DNA of 64,000 nt, from positions 434,001-498,000 of the forward strand of contig SRSI01000003.1 in assembly GCA_005656395.1 (NCBI GenBank). Direction: 5' to 3'. The stretch comes from Strongyloides papillosus. Taxonomy: Eukaryota > Nematoda > Chromadorea > Rhabditida > Strongyloididae. Numbering within the stretch: position 1 is the first letter of the stretch; each line of letters begins with the position of its first letter. Positions 33,657-45,896 of the stretch are shown in pieces. The notes beneath the pieces are model-generated. The model was given only the letters and a program-made list of their open reading frames with translations. It did no database searches and was not told where the DNA came from. Made by a program: the position numbers and the translations under genes.

Positions 33657-34786
33657 TCTACCTTAAATAATAAAGTTATTAATTTTAAATTTTTAAATAT
33701 AGTAATTTTTTCATTTATTAAGAAAGTTAAACTTTCCAGGGTGTAGTGAATTTTGTCTAAATTATATCGTTTAAAAGTAGTTTTAATTGATTTGTAACCT
33801 TAAAAAACAATGAACATGTTTTATTGAATGCCCAACACCTGGAGGGAAATAAGATCCTGCCTTTCACAAAATTCAGCCCCCGTCATAAATAAAAGTTTTT
33901 TTATTGGTCTTAAAAATATAAAAAGTACTATCTTTTTCTGTATTGGGATAATTAATAATAAAAAAATATTATCTCTTCATAAATTATATTTTAGAACATA
34001 AGTTGAAGTAATCCTCATTTTTTCTTATATATTTATCTATATAAGAACGTGTTGTATGTATTTTAAATAACTCTTATTTTGTCTGACACAGCAATTACAG
34101 ATAAAAATTGTACTTAATTTATAGTACCTTTAATTTTTACTTGTGATAAATTTGACAGACATTTATCTTGAAACAGCATTATAGTTTGTAATTGTTTTAA
34201 ATTTGTGATGTTAAGTTTCAATTCTGATAAATATTGTATAAATTTTTTCTGATACAGCCAACTATTATTTATGGTTCCTGCATTGCATCAGTTCATTCAG
34301 TATTACCATTGTTTGACACCGTATACAGGAAATACTAAAATAAATCTACGAATTTAATTTCTTTATTTGACTTTAAAGTTTAATAATTAGTTAAAAGTTT
34401 TGTCCTTGAATTTTTTGTTTTTTTCAATATTATGTTTATCATATTGTTTATTATTTTTTGTTTATTTATTAATATTATCTGTGACTTAGTCTTAAAATTT
34501 AGAAGCAGTTATTTTTAAAGTAGTATTAATTTATGAGGGGGGCTGAATTTTGTGAAAGGCAGGATCTTATTTCCCTCCAGGTGTTGGGCATTCAATAAAA
34601 CATGTTCATTGTTTTTTAAGGTTACAAATCAATTAAAACTACTTTTAAACGATATAATTTAGACAAAATTCACTACACCCTGGAAAGTTTAACTTTCTTA
34701 ATAAATGAAAAAATTACTATATTTAAAAATTTAAAATTAATAACTTTATTATTTAAGGTAGATGACTTCTCCAGGTAGTAGAGTCA
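33633..34786. mobile_element. Palindromic element with 255-bp near-identical arms
   Basis: The arms at 33633-33887 and 34532-34786 are inverted and almost identical (I saw one mismatch). The ends read TGACTCTACTACCTGG. The 640-bp centre has no open frame. The near-identity points to a recent insertion or to gene conversion between arms. It lies between the putative Helitron and the 3' LTR of the next element. Confidence 0.85.
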
Positions 34787-35139
34787 TTTATTCTTACAAT
34801 TCTTTAAAGTAACTTTATATGGCAAAAAATGTAAACTAATAATTTCTTCTACAACAAATAAGTAATAATAAAAATTACCGTATATTTGAAATATTTTTAT
34901 AAGTAATTTTTTCTTCTTATATTTATAGTAATATTTATTGATTTAAAATAGCAAAAATTCAATATTTTAACAATAACTATTACCATAAATGTTTTATCAA
35001 ACTGAAAAACAATTTTAAAAACGATGTCTTCTACCAGGTAATTATGAAATCTCAACAATATAGAATACTTTTCCTACCATAACAAAGAATTCTACCTAAA
35101 ACTTGTTAATTTGTTTTTAATGAAATCAAAAATAGCTAC
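34787..35139. other. AT-rich spacer
   Basis: Nothing was recognised between the palindromic element and the LTR. Confidence 0.5.
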
Positions 35140-35280
35140 TGTTAAATATTTAGTTATTTAGTTAATAAATTACAACAAGTTTAAGGTAAAAGTGTATTTA
35201 TTTTATAAAAAGCATGGTATTTATACATAACATAAAAAGATGACAAGCCATTGGTTTGTAATCTTTATACATACGAAACA
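35140..35280 (-). repeat. 3' LTR of the minus-strand retrotransposon (141 bp)
   Basis: TG...CA ends are present. The adjacent 35281-35290 reads AAAGAGGGGA on the minus strand, a typical polypurine tract. Confidence 0.9.
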
Positions 35281-35470
35281 TCCCCTCTTTGGTACATATG
35301 AAATAAAATTGAGTTTTGAGGATGTACCAAATAATATAATAGTGAATACAATTATGAGATACAATAATGGATGTTCAATATACTAAGACATTACAAATAA
35401 CATAATAATAAATAGTGTTAAACAAGTGTACAATAAAATTTAATATTTTAGATGTTAACATACGCGATCA

Positions 35471-36205
35471 TTAGGTTTTTTTAAGTATTGAAGTAGCAAA
35501 CATTTTTGCCAGTGAATCGGCTTTTTCATTAATACGAATACGTGAATGAGCAGCGACTTTTCTAATTATAGGTTTGTGATTAAGAATGGTGAGGTTTTTT
35601 TGAATTTCAGACCAGTCCTCTTTGTGCTGAAGTATCGAACCATCTTTTTTTTTATAGTCGTGTGATGCCCAGTATTCTAAGTGATTGTTGATACCGTTCA
35701 CGACATATGCACTATCTGAGATGACCAAACATTCACCATTGAGTTCCCCCTTATTTTTTAGATCGACAAGTCGGGCTAAACACATATTCATCCCTTTAGT
35801 TTCACACAACTGTGCTGAAGCTGCGTTTGATAATCTTAATTCACCCTCATATTCTTTATTTAAATTTTTATCTTCTATTGTATATGCAGCACCTCTACCA
35901 ACAAGCGCTGAACCTTCAGTAGCACATAGAGTAGATATATTATGTAATTTGATAAAATTTTTCATCTGATCCTCAGATTCAAAAGTAAGTTTAGATTGAT
36001 CGATTGCACTGCTAACTTCTTCTTTAATAGGTGATAAGGGAGACATTTTCGAAATATTTTGCGTAGCATTTAGTATATTTATCATATCACTTTCTTTTAA
36101 AGTTTTGCCAAATTCGATACCATCTCCTTCCTTATCAGTGTCTGTACGATCAGATGATGAACTATCTCTTTCTGGTAACTCTATACAGTCATTATCATTT
36201 GGAAT
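35471..36205 (-). CDS. Second RNase H domain of the retrotransposon, located after integrase
   Basis: RNase H removes RNA from the RNA-DNA hybrid. An acidic linker (36205-36020) is followed by an RNase H fold of the cellular/archaeal type: CATEGSALVGRGAAY, then LSNAASAQLC, LVISDSAYVVNGI, and AAHSRIRINEKADSLA. The third and fourth catalytic Asp are present. The first position is Glu where Asp is usual, and the expected Glu of A-E-L is Gln, so this copy may be inactive. It is in frame with the fragment at 36206-36421, separated from it by one stop. A second RNase H in a Ty3-like element recalls retroviruses and plant Tat elements, but its position 3' of integrase is unusual. Confidence 0.75.
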   Translation of the reverse strand: MPNDNDCIELPERDSSSSDRTDTDKEGDGIEFGKTLKESDMINILNATQNISKMSPLSPIKEEVSSAIDQSKLTFESEDQMKNFIKLHNISTLCATEGSALVGRGAAYTIEDKNLNKEYEGELRLSNAASAQLCETKGMNMCLARLVDLKNKGELNGECLVISDSAYVVNGINNHLEYWASHDYKKKDGSILQHKEDWSEIQKNLTILNHKPIIRKVAAHSRIRINEKADSLAKMFATSILKKT

Positions 36206-36392
36206 TTAATGATTCTCTTCCAAATTTATAAATAATTGATAAATATCCTCTTTTATGTCATGACCGATATCAAAATTAATCATATTATTTCTTAAAATAT
36301 GTGATATACCATTCTCATCATTCACAAGATAATTATTCTGGCCCAATTTTTGGATTGCCATGCCTTTAGAAAACTTTTTTTGATCTTTATTG
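36206..36392 (-). pseudogene. Integrase C-terminal (GPY/chromo-like) fragment
   Basis: The short frame contains MAIQKLGQNNYLVNDENG followed by HILRNNMINFDIG, the pattern of the C-terminal domain of Ty3-type integrase. It ends at a stop directly before the in-frame RNase H segment. Its 5' side is cut by the MITE at 36393-37226. Confidence 0.55.
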
Positions 36393-37226
36393 CACTCACA
36401 AATTATTGTATCGAAATACATGGACCATTTTCTAGAATGAGACGATACAATAATTAATTATTTTTGCATATATTTATAAGTATATGAGTACATTGACGTC
36501 ATAAAATTATTTTTTGCGACATATTAAATATAAAATTTTTTGAATTAAACTATGATAAAATTTGATTTTTTATAGTTTCATCCTCCATTGGATCTTTTTT
36601 TTATTTTTGGGAGGAAAATGAAATAATTTAAAAAGCACACACTCATTTTAAGTAGATGAAATTAACTAGAAAAATATATGAAAATCACTCATATTTATTG
36701 ATAAAATATATTATAAACACAAAAGTTACAATAAGTTAGAAAATTTATGGAAATTAAAGGTATTTGAGATTGAATTTAGTTTACGTAAGAGAAAGGAATA
36801 AGAATTATACGTTTTAGTGTGCTTAAAAACGATTCAAAAATATTTGCTATTTAATTTCTACAATGGCATTGTAATGGATATATATTTTTCCTACTAAATT
36901 AGAAGTTTCAAAAAGTTTTAGTTGATTTTTTAAAGTAGTAAATTTGGTAATTGAAAGGTGTTAGTAAATTTGTTATATTTATGATATATTAATTCAATAT
37001 ATTTATCAAAAATAAATTTATTTAACATACATTCAAAATCATCTTATAATTTTATCGCATATATTATTTGTATATGCGATAATTTGACGGCATTAAAACT
37101 CTAAGCGGTGAGATAAAATAAGAACAAAATTAAATTTTAAAAATTGTATCGACCAAAATGTAAAATGAGTCAAAAAAGAGCAAACTGATCAAATGAGACG
37201 GAAAACGATGCAATAATTTGTGAGTG
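36393..37226. mobile_element. MITE nested in the integrase C-terminal region
   Basis: Inverted ends CACTCACAAATTATTG lie at 36393 and (complement) 37226, each followed inward by TATCG or CATCG. The flanking dinucleotide is TG on both sides, a possible 2-bp target duplication. A perfect internal hairpin, ATCGCATATA-TATATGCGAT, sits at about 37053-37080. It holds no gene. Confidence 0.65.
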
Positions 37227-37330
37227 TGACTCTGAATAACACTGGTTTTTCTAATATTTCTACCTCAAATTTAAAAATCGTTTCAGATCGCAATGCCTTA
37301 TCATTAAAGTACAATTGTTGACTAGATAAA

Positions 37331-39312
37331 TTATTTTTTTACAATATTAGAATGATTAAGAAGCATGCATTTCTCTAATGCTGCAGTAAATGACAATTTA
37401 TCTTTTAAAAATTTTGTAATATGATGCTTAACAAAACCACCCATCGTTTTGGCTATACCATTACTTCTATGGTCATACTTTATACAATACAAGAAGGCAA
37501 CATTATGTGATATAAGGAAATTTTTACAATCATGACTTGTGAAAGATTTATGGTTATCAAAAATTATACAATCAGGCTTGCCATGACATGCAAATATGCT
37601 TGTCATTGCTTCCAAAAGATGATCAACATTATATAATTTTAAATGGCGTAACATGAGATAATTTGAATATGAATCGACCATTAGGAGAATTATACGGTTA
37701 CAAATATAAAAATGATCTGCGTGAAATCTTTGTCTGGGATATTGGCATTCTGGCCATGATAATATTTTTCTAGGCCCACATCTACGCAAATACATGCATG
37801 TGGTGCAATTGGTATAAAATTGTTTTATTTTCTTATTTATATCTTTTATATAAAATAATGATTTTCTTAATTGTAACATACTAGGTGCGGCACGATGATG
37901 CTTATAAAGATATTCTATGGCCTCATCGGTCATCTCCTCTGTTAAATAACATTTACCGTCTAATCTTATTATACCTTGGGAGTCTAATTTAATTTTATCG
38001 TGATTAACTGGTATGTGGAGTTTATCTTTTGTACACAATTCCTCATTATTAATAATCTTAATGCATGTTTTAGCTAAATTGTCATTTTTATATGATTCTT
38101 TTAATTTACCAAAATCTATAGCGTAACCTAGATCATCTGATACTGTTAACATTTTCATCATATTTAACGAAATTGGAAGAGTTATTTCCTCCGGTTGTTG
38201 AGTTATTCTAAGAGCATTTATTGGATCCTTACTTTTATCTACTTTATATGACATATTGAAAACTTCTATAGCTAGCCTAAGGCGTTGAAATGTATTTTGT
38301 GTCGTGAAGAACTCAAAATGTTTTTCTAGGAATTTTGCTATGAATTGTTTATTAAAAATAACCTGTATTGGGTACTCATAAACTATTTTTTTATTAGCTT
38401 CTAGAATCTCTTTAACTGCAAGAAGTATTTTGTTATATTCTATATAATTACATTCGGCCGCTTTTAACGTTCTTCCCCTTAAATCTAGGAGACCTTTTTC
38501 ATTTTCACTGTGCCAATAAATTGCTGATGTTATAGCGCGGTTATTTACTGCTGCTGTAACCGAAAAATGTGTTATCTGATTAGGAATGTATTGTAAATAT
38601 AATGTATTTGCTAATAATTCTATTAATCTATTATAGTTATGCTCTGCTTTTTCATCCCATTTAAATGTTTTCATCTTATAAAATTGCTCAGTTAATATGG
38701 AAAATTCTGGTAGCATTGAAGGGTGAAAAGATATTGTATGAATAAAGATTTTTAATGCTGCAAGTATTTTAAGCTTATTAAATCTTTTGTACTCATCAAT
38801 TTTAGCTTGTGGTATCGATATTCCTTTACTTGAAATTAATAACCCTATGAACGATACTTGTTTACACATTAATTGAAGTTTATCATATGATATTTGCCAC
38901 CCTATATCTAGTAAAATTTTAAAGATATTTATCAAATCTTGGGCATGCTCAGAACGTTTTGTAAATAATAATCCATCATCTGCGAAAAATCTAAGGTACT
39001 TAAATGATAATGTATGCTTATGAAGGGTTTCTTGAAATAAAAAAGCTGATGCGTTTAAATCAGATATCAAACATGTTGGTTTGAACACGCCAACCTCTGT
39101 TTTAAACTGTAATAATGCGCCCTGTTCTTCTGATATTTTGAAGTTTCTGTGAGCTGCTTTTATGTCGAACGTTGTCACACAAAATTCAGAATAATCACCT
39201 TTATAATACTGTGCGATGTCATTTTGTAGGTCTTTAGCTGATATCATCTTAGGTTTTTGATTTTTATTTAAAACAATTTGCTCATTAACATTTTTTGAGT
39301 TTATTACTAGTC
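37331..39312 (-). CDS. Pol of the minus-strand retrotransposon: reverse transcriptase (C-terminal part), degenerate RNase H, integrase
   Basis: Reverse transcriptase resumes at 39312, right of the 6-kb insertion, with RLVINSKNVNEQ, FDIKAAHRNF and the catalytic box FFADDGLL. The frame reaches 39352 only by reading into the transposon's TIR. The tethered RNase H has lost its key residues: TAAV for TDAS and IFNKQ for the TDH segment, while AECNYIEYNK keeps the Glu. Integrase follows with a zinc-binding region (HHRAAPSM, CTTCMYL), first Asp in FHADHF, second Asp in IIFDNH, but SNGIAKTMGG where the catalytic Glu is expected (Lys). The integrase is therefore probably dead. The frame ends at 37331, just before a MITE. 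Confidence 0.88.
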
Positions 39313-39841
39313 TACACACAGAGATAAATTTTGTCAATTTAACAAAATACATACGAAAAATGTCTTTTCTGTCTATTAATTAAAATTTTGAAATTGACAT
39401 ACAATTTGCTATGTAATTGTACAATATTTCTATATCTTTATTTTTAGCAAATTTTCTTTAAATTTATTTTTTTTTGCATACTATTAATAATAAAAAATTT
39501 TGTGTTGTGTATTCAATTATACATTAATATTTCATTATTTTACGTAATAATTACATTTAATTTCTTTTCTAAATGAAATACATTTTATTCTCAATTTAAA
39601 TACAATAAAGCTTTATTTTAATAAAAACTAATTGTTTTTTTTAATTTGAAGGCTAACATTTAATGATTTTGTGTTGATGTTTTTCTGCTGTCTTATTAAA
39701 TAAGTTTGTTAGCTATGATATTTTATTTTCAGTTTTTTATTTTTTGCTTTATTGGAAGTAATAATTTAATTTTTAAAACGGAAATTATTTACAAAAAAAA
39801 GTCTAATAAAGCGATAAAATTTCTTTTTATATTTTTATAAA

Positions 39842-42250
39842 ATTTATGGTAACCATGTAAAATCTTCAGAGTCATTTAAACTTTCTTCTAATGTTTCATC
39901 AGTTGACTCCAATCACGCGATTTACTATCCCTGATTCAATAAACTTAAAGTAACAAATATGCTAAAGTTTTAATTTATTTAGTAAATCAGGTACCAAAAA
40001 ATAAAAAATAGTTTATCTTTAAAAAAATTAATATATTAATATTTTTATTAACTTTAAACAGTTAATTGACTTTAACTTCTAAAAAATTAACATTTTTAAA
40101 ATAATCGAAAAATAAGGAAACTCAAAAATATCAATTATATTTATACTTATGACTTTTTTAAATATTATGTTGTTTATCTATTAATATAACTTTATTTTTG
40201 TAATTATAAACTATCACTTTTTTATATTGTTATTATATTAATAATTCAGTCGCTCATTTTGTTCAATTTGATTAATTTGACTAAAATTTCGTACAACGAA
40301 TGTTTGTAATAGTGTCAACTGTTTACAAAATTTAATATATGTAAAATGCTATAGATTATGTATATTAACAACATAAATGATTGATGACTCTGCAAAATAA
40401 AAATATGAATACATTGAAATGTTAATTTATTAATTAATATGGAACGTAAAAATTTATATATGAAGTGCTAAAAGCAACAATATCTTAAAAATTTTGATTA
40501 TTTATAATTTTTATTAAATCAGAGAAGGCTTTGCGTCTTCATGCCTTTGTTTAACATATTCTACTTTGATTTTTTTAATAAAGATATTCACCACTCTTTG
40601 ATTCTTAATTGGGATAATTATTAATTAACCTTAGTGATATTAATTTACCCTCTTATTCTGGTGTTAAGATTTTCAAATGAGCCATTATTTACTTTATTTT
40701 GTTAACTTTCAAAATATTATTTGAAAACAAACCTAAAAAAATTATTTCAAAAAGAGGTGTTATTTGAAAATGACTTGATCTATTGCAATTAAAACGTTTT
40801 GGTACCCATTTTCAGCACTAAGTCAAAAAAATAGATCTATTGACTCTTTAACAGGAAAATGAGTTAAGTTTAAAAAGAGTTATGATATAAAAAAATTAAT
40901 TTTCCTATTTTTTTTTTGTTATGGACATGCCATTTGAATTTATAAAATAATATTTATTTTCACTACAATACATTTATTCATTGGAAATTCAAGACTTCAT
41001 ATATTTGTATTTAAAATTCTTATGTTTCATATCAATTAATAAATTAACGTTTCAATATATTTACATTTTAATTTTGGAAAGTCTTCAATTATTTTTGTTG
41101 TTAATATACATACTCTACAGCATTTTAAATATATTAAATTTTGTAAACAGTTGACACTATTACAAATATTCGTTGTATGAAATTTTAGTCAAACTAATCA
41201 AATTGAACTACTAAAACTATTAAAACTATTGTAATAATAACAATATAAAAAAGTGGTAGTATAGAATTGCAAAAAACAAATTATATTAATAGATAAACAA
41301 CATAGTATTTAAAAGAGTCATAAGTATAAATATAATTGATATTATTGAGTTTCCTTATTTTTCGATTATTTAAAACTATTAGTTTATTTAGAAATTAAAG
41401 TCAATTAACTATTTAAAGTTATTAAAAATATTAATATATTAATTTTTTTATAGGTAAACTATTTTTTACTTTTTGGTGCCTGATTTACTAAATAAATTAA
41501 AACTTTAGCATATTTGTTACTTTAAGTTTATTGAATCAGGGATAGTAAATCGTGTGATAGCATTGAAGTATTAATGTTACCAACAGTTTTTTTCAATTTC
41601 CCTTTCTTCATCAATATTTTTAGAAATATTTATTTTTAAACAACTTTCATCACCAAAATCATAACTCCATCCGTAGTTGTTGATGGTTGGAATTTCCTCA
41701 TTTTCTTAATAAATATCAGTTTGAATCTTCCACATTATCTAAAAAGTGTGAAAAATCATTGATACTATTTTTTAACATATAATAAAGTCATAAAAACTTT
41801 ATTAAAAGTAGTAACATTATAATAAAAGGGTAAATGGAATAATGAAAAGTAAAATACAAATGCATATTTGTAAGGAGTAAAATTTCATTCCGGCAATCAT
41901 ATAAATAATTTAATGGTGACTGAATGTGACAAGTATTAAAATATTTGTTTCCACATTGAAAACATTCTTTTGAACCAATAAAGTTATTATGTAAATATCT
42001 ACAATTGATATGGTATAGAAGAGAATGGCAATTGTTGTTAAAAAGTTCTTCAAAAACAATCTTATGAAGTTTCGTAAATGCGGATGATTTGTAAAATCTT
42101 GTGTTATAAGATTTACATAAACATTCACCATTGATGTTGGGTGGAATATCTGTTAAGAGGTACTTAGTTATATCATTATATATGTTATCACTTTCTGAAT
42201 ATAAATTAAATATACACTATCATTACTGTTAGATATAAGATGAGAAATTA
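39842..42250 (-). pseudogene. Decayed minus-strand gene of the 6-kb transposon, possibly its transposase
   Basis: I do not recognise a family. A frame without Met at about 42190-41880 encodes a Cys/His-rich stretch (NGECLCKSYN, KECFQCGNKYFNTCHI). Another piece lies at about 41690-41590 (NNYGWSYDFGDESC). The last piece, on the left of the palindromic insertion, ends with an acidic tail DSEDFTWLP and a stop near 39843. Position and strand suggest the element's own transposase, interrupted by the insertion at 39912-41557 and by further stops. Confidence 0.45.
39912..41557. mobile_element. Palindromic element with about 440-bp arms, nested
   Basis: The arms at about 39912-40357 and 41115-41557 are inverted copies with modest divergence. 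The ends read ATCACRCGATTTACTATCCC. The centre holds a diverged piece of the 523-bp tandem unit of 5690-7760 (40745-40925). No open frame. It interrupts the minus-strand gene remains on both sides. Confidence 0.85.
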
Positions 42251-43310
42251 TTTTTGGTGTGACAAACTTTGTTCTATCTGATTATACTAAACAAAACTTT
42301 TTAAATGATTTCATAACTAAAAATGTAAAAATTTTTAGGTATATTTTGATCTTTTAAATTTATTGTTAAATTTATTTATTTAGTATCCTTGATTTTAGTA
42401 ATAAAAATTTATACATCAATTGAATTGTTCTAACTTGATCATCATAATTTTCAAGAAAAATATATTTAAGATGATATCCAGGAACATAATTGTCATTAGA
42501 AATTTTCAATAAACATGATCATTAGTGATACAAAAAGATAAACGATGTAATTTCATAAAGTTACGCTTTTGGAAAGAGTTTTATAATCTTCTAAATTAGT
42601 AAAAGAAACCTAGAAATTTAATTGATTTAGTGAAAAATGTTATATTGAGAAATGATTTACTTCTCTTTTGTATATCTTGAATAATGGTTACAATTACCTC
42701 AATCAATTTCACTACATCTTATATACAATTCTTATTTCTTTTTTACCAATTATTTCTCTAGATAAGTTGACATCCACCAAAACATAATCATGGTTTTTAC
42801 ATATAATAAATTTTACGTCTTATTATTGGTTCAAATTTTCTAAAAGTAAGTTTAATATTGATAAGATTTTTCCAATTAACATAACCAAAAATTTTAATTA
42901 AAATAAGTTGTTGTAGAAGTGATAAATTGATGAGACCAGACATATTACTATTTAAAATAAATTATAGTAAAAAAATATTTTACATTATTTAAAATTTCCA
43001 TAAAATTGTAAAATATATTTTTAATAAATAAATAAAACTTATTTCATTGGTTAACTAAGTATATTTAAACAATACAAAAACTAAGTTTTTTGTCTATATT
43101 TTTAAATTAAAATGTCATGCATTTATACTTTGTATGTCTTTATTAAAAATACAATATTGAAAGAAAAATTAGTTTTAATCGTATATCAATATTAATTCAA
43201 AATTACATTTATCTCATTATAAAATTGTTCGTAAAAACTAAACATATTTGAATATCATAATATATAGAATTTTTAAAGACTTTTATATCTACTCACTAAC
43301 GTCACCCCCT
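42251..43310. other. AT-rich interior of the 6-kb transposon
   Basis: Only short, broken minus-strand coding traces are seen (for example KFVTPKIISHL near 42290). Nothing was recognised further right. Confidence 0.4.
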
Positions 43311-43860
43311 GAAAATGCAACGTTAAGCATATTTTGACCCCCTAGATTTCAGAATTTTCTTCTGAAACTTTGCATACATAAAGATTCCATTACGAGAAAT
43401 CGGAATCTAAAATAAAAATTCCAAAAATCTTGCTCCATCATGGAGAAAAATAAATCCAAAGTGCCAAAAATGGTGCAAATTTTGGATTAATGGACGCGCC
43501 GCGTTTTAACAAAATATATCACACACACTAATTACTTAGTAAATGGACGCGCCGTATTTTAACAAAAAATATTACACAAATTAGTATGTATGTGTAAAAT
43601 TTTGATCTTGATCAACCCAACTAAAATAAGAAGTGCCAAACCGAGGTTTAATAAAATATTTACTAACGCATAGTGGTTTCACCGTGCGCTGCGCGGCATT
43701 CAAGCTCCAATGGAGTATTTCATAAGGCTTCAGACTTCACAATGAATGTTCCGAAGTTAATTTTTAGATGTTTTTTTGGGGAAATTGAAATTAAGATGAA
43801 TCCAAAAGTAAAGGTTTCCGTGGCGTTTTTTTTGCTTTAGAGTTATGGGTCTGCGTTTTT
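43311..43860. repeat. GC-richer repeat segment with direct repeat GGACGCGCCG
   Basis: A unit of about 53 bp containing AATGGACGCGCCGYR and TTTTAACAAAA occurs twice (about 43490-43590). A GC-rich inverted stretch GTGCGCTGCGCGGC lies at about 43687. Such islands stand out here and may be remains of another element. Confidence 0.5.
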
Positions 43861-44066
43861 TTCTTATATAAATTTACTTTTTTTAACATATAAGGAGTTA
43901 AAAATTTTTTTTAAAAAAAATAATTTATATAGGAGATCTAGAAATTATTTAATAAAATTATTGAAAAGATGCAATTTAAAAGAACTAATTAAGCATTTTT
44001 TATTATTGACATTGATAATTATAAACTTTTTAGATTATTACACTTATTTGTAACGAAAAAGTATGA

Positions 44067-45119
44067 AAATAAATAACCACATCAAAAACCTAGGTTTTTG
44101 TTTTTTAAAAACTTTTATATCTTAATATATTATACGCGCACTTAAATGAACAAAATAAATTTTGCGAACTTTAAAGGATGAAAATAAATTCTTATTCCTA
44201 TAATATCACTCATCTGGATAAAAGTAGCGTCGTCTAGTGATTTAGATTATATCAATGACTACTACAAAATTATAAAGGCATATACAATGTAATATTCCAT
44301 GTAAATGAAAATGCAAATGTAAAATCAACTTAATCATTAACTTGCTAATAGAAATTAAATATTAAATGAAATTATATATTATAAGAAACGTGTACGATAT
44401 CCTTTTAATGCCAACGTTGATAAAATTTTTGTTTGATTACTCTATCTTATTAAAATACGACACTCTCATTGTTGCTACAAATATATTAAAATCCATTTTC
44501 TTCTCCAACAATAGAACACATATTCGGCATCCTTAAAAAAATAATAATTACACAACTTTGATTTAATAAAACTTTTATGTAAACATATACTATCATATAT
44601 TCTATGTAATCAGAAACAAAAATATTTAATGTAAATTCTACTATATCAATGATTTTTTGCAAATGAAAATAAGTAATACATGAAATTATATATCATAATA
44701 AATTTTCACAAAATTCATTTACTGCTAATAAGGATAAAATTGTTGTTTAATTATTATATTTTATTAACATCATACACTCTTAATATTGTAACAAATATAT
44801 TAAAATCCATTTCCTTTTTCAACAATAGAAAACATAATCGCTACCATTAATAAAAACTAAAAAATCAAATGAAAATTGCACAGTTTCGATTTAATAATAA
44901 ACGATAATTATCTAAGTCACTAGACGACGCTACTTTTATCCAGATGAGTGATATTATAGGAATAAGAATTTATTTTCATCCTTTTTAGTAGGCGAAATTT
45001 ATTTTCATCCTTTAAAGTTCGCAAAATTTATTTTGTTCATTTAAGTGCGCGTATAATATATTAAGATATAAAAGTTTTTAAAAAACAAAAACCTAGGTTT
45101 TTGATGTGGTTATTTATTT
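44067..45119. mobile_element. Inverted-repeat element (MITE family of 4591-5117), nested
   Basis: The arms at 44067-44247 and 44910-45119 are nearly identical inverted copies. They start AAATAAATAACCACATC and contain AAAAACCTAGGTTTTT. The right arm has one extra copy of a 29-bp GATGAAAATAAATT unit. The centre is a direct duplication with an offset of about 314 bp (for example ATATATTAAAATCCATT at 44481 and 44795). No open frame. Confidence 0.85.
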
Positions 45120-45337
45120 ATAGCAATAAACAATATTTCACATAATAAATTAAAAAATTCTGCCATCATTTTGCATCAATATTGTCGAGTAAAAATGCGT
45201 ATAATATACATTAACAAAAAAATTAAAAATTGTATTACAATAAAAGACTAAATTATAATACAAAAATGTTGTAAATTTGACTGATATTCTTTGTTCATTT
45301 GCTATAGTCAAATTGACAAAGATATGCTCTGTGTGTA

Positions 45338-45894
45338 GGTTTGCCGTCGGGTTCTCCTATCATAAAACTATTACTTACTTGTAGGCCAGGTTTGTCCACT
45401 CTTTTTGTGAATCCTCGATGCAAATCTTCTTCTATGATATGTTTAGCTTGCTCTTTCAAATTTTTATTAAATCTAATAAGTGGTGCTACACAGGGGGTAA
45501 AATCTGTTGGAAATAGAAGGTGGACAAAGGTTTTACTTGTGACTACTTCATTGTTTTATAATTTAAAGCTATTTTCAATGAATTCTACAACCTTATACGT
45601 CGGATCATCTATTGGTATCTTAGATTTTTTAGCTTGTAACATGTTTAAGTATAGCGATGGACTATTTGTTTGTGTACTTTTTTGCTCTTGTATTCTTACC
45701 TCATTCTCAAGTAATGATAACATACTAAATCTAGCAGCGGAAGTAACTGGCAAAAAATTAAAGTCAACATCTGCTACTACCCATTTTATATCTATGCTAT
45801 CTACTCCGGCCCATTCACACGAGAATTTAGTTGTGATTGTACCCCTAGATAAGATTGTAGTCTTATTTGGTAATGTTATTGTATTTTTTTCGCT
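45338..45894 (-). pseudogene. Retrotransposon protease C-terminal part and reverse transcriptase N-terminal part
   Basis: On the minus strand this continues the gag-protease frame broken by the element at 45897-47409 (NTITLPNKTTI, then KFSCEWAGVDSID). After one in-frame stop at 45556-45558 it runs on as the start of reverse transcriptase (TPCVAPLIRF, EEDLHRGFTKRV, MIGEPDGKP). It is cut at 45335-45338 by the 6-kb transposon. The single stop and the insertions make the copy non-functional. Confidence 0.75.
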
Positions 45895-45896
45895 TT

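Larger units (their letters stand above)
39315..45335 (-). mobile_element. 6.0-kb DNA transposon inserted in the reverse transcriptase (TA target duplication)
   Basis: The ends are inverted: CACACAGAGATAAATTTTG at 39315 and, on the other strand, CACACAGAGCATATCTTTG ending at 45335. TA flanks both sides (39313-39314 and 45336-45337). Removing the element together with one TA restores a continuous pol frame across the reverse transcriptase. A TA duplication fits Tc1/mariner-like or related superfamilies. Inside are remains of a minus-strand gene (39845-42250) and two palindromic elements (39912-41557 and 44067-45119). The orientation given follows the gene remains. Confidence 0.85.

Noticed and set aside
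39313..39352. N-terminal residues of the reverse transcriptase frame up to 39352
   Set aside because: These codons come from the TIR of the inserted transposon; the real pol coding resumes at 39312.
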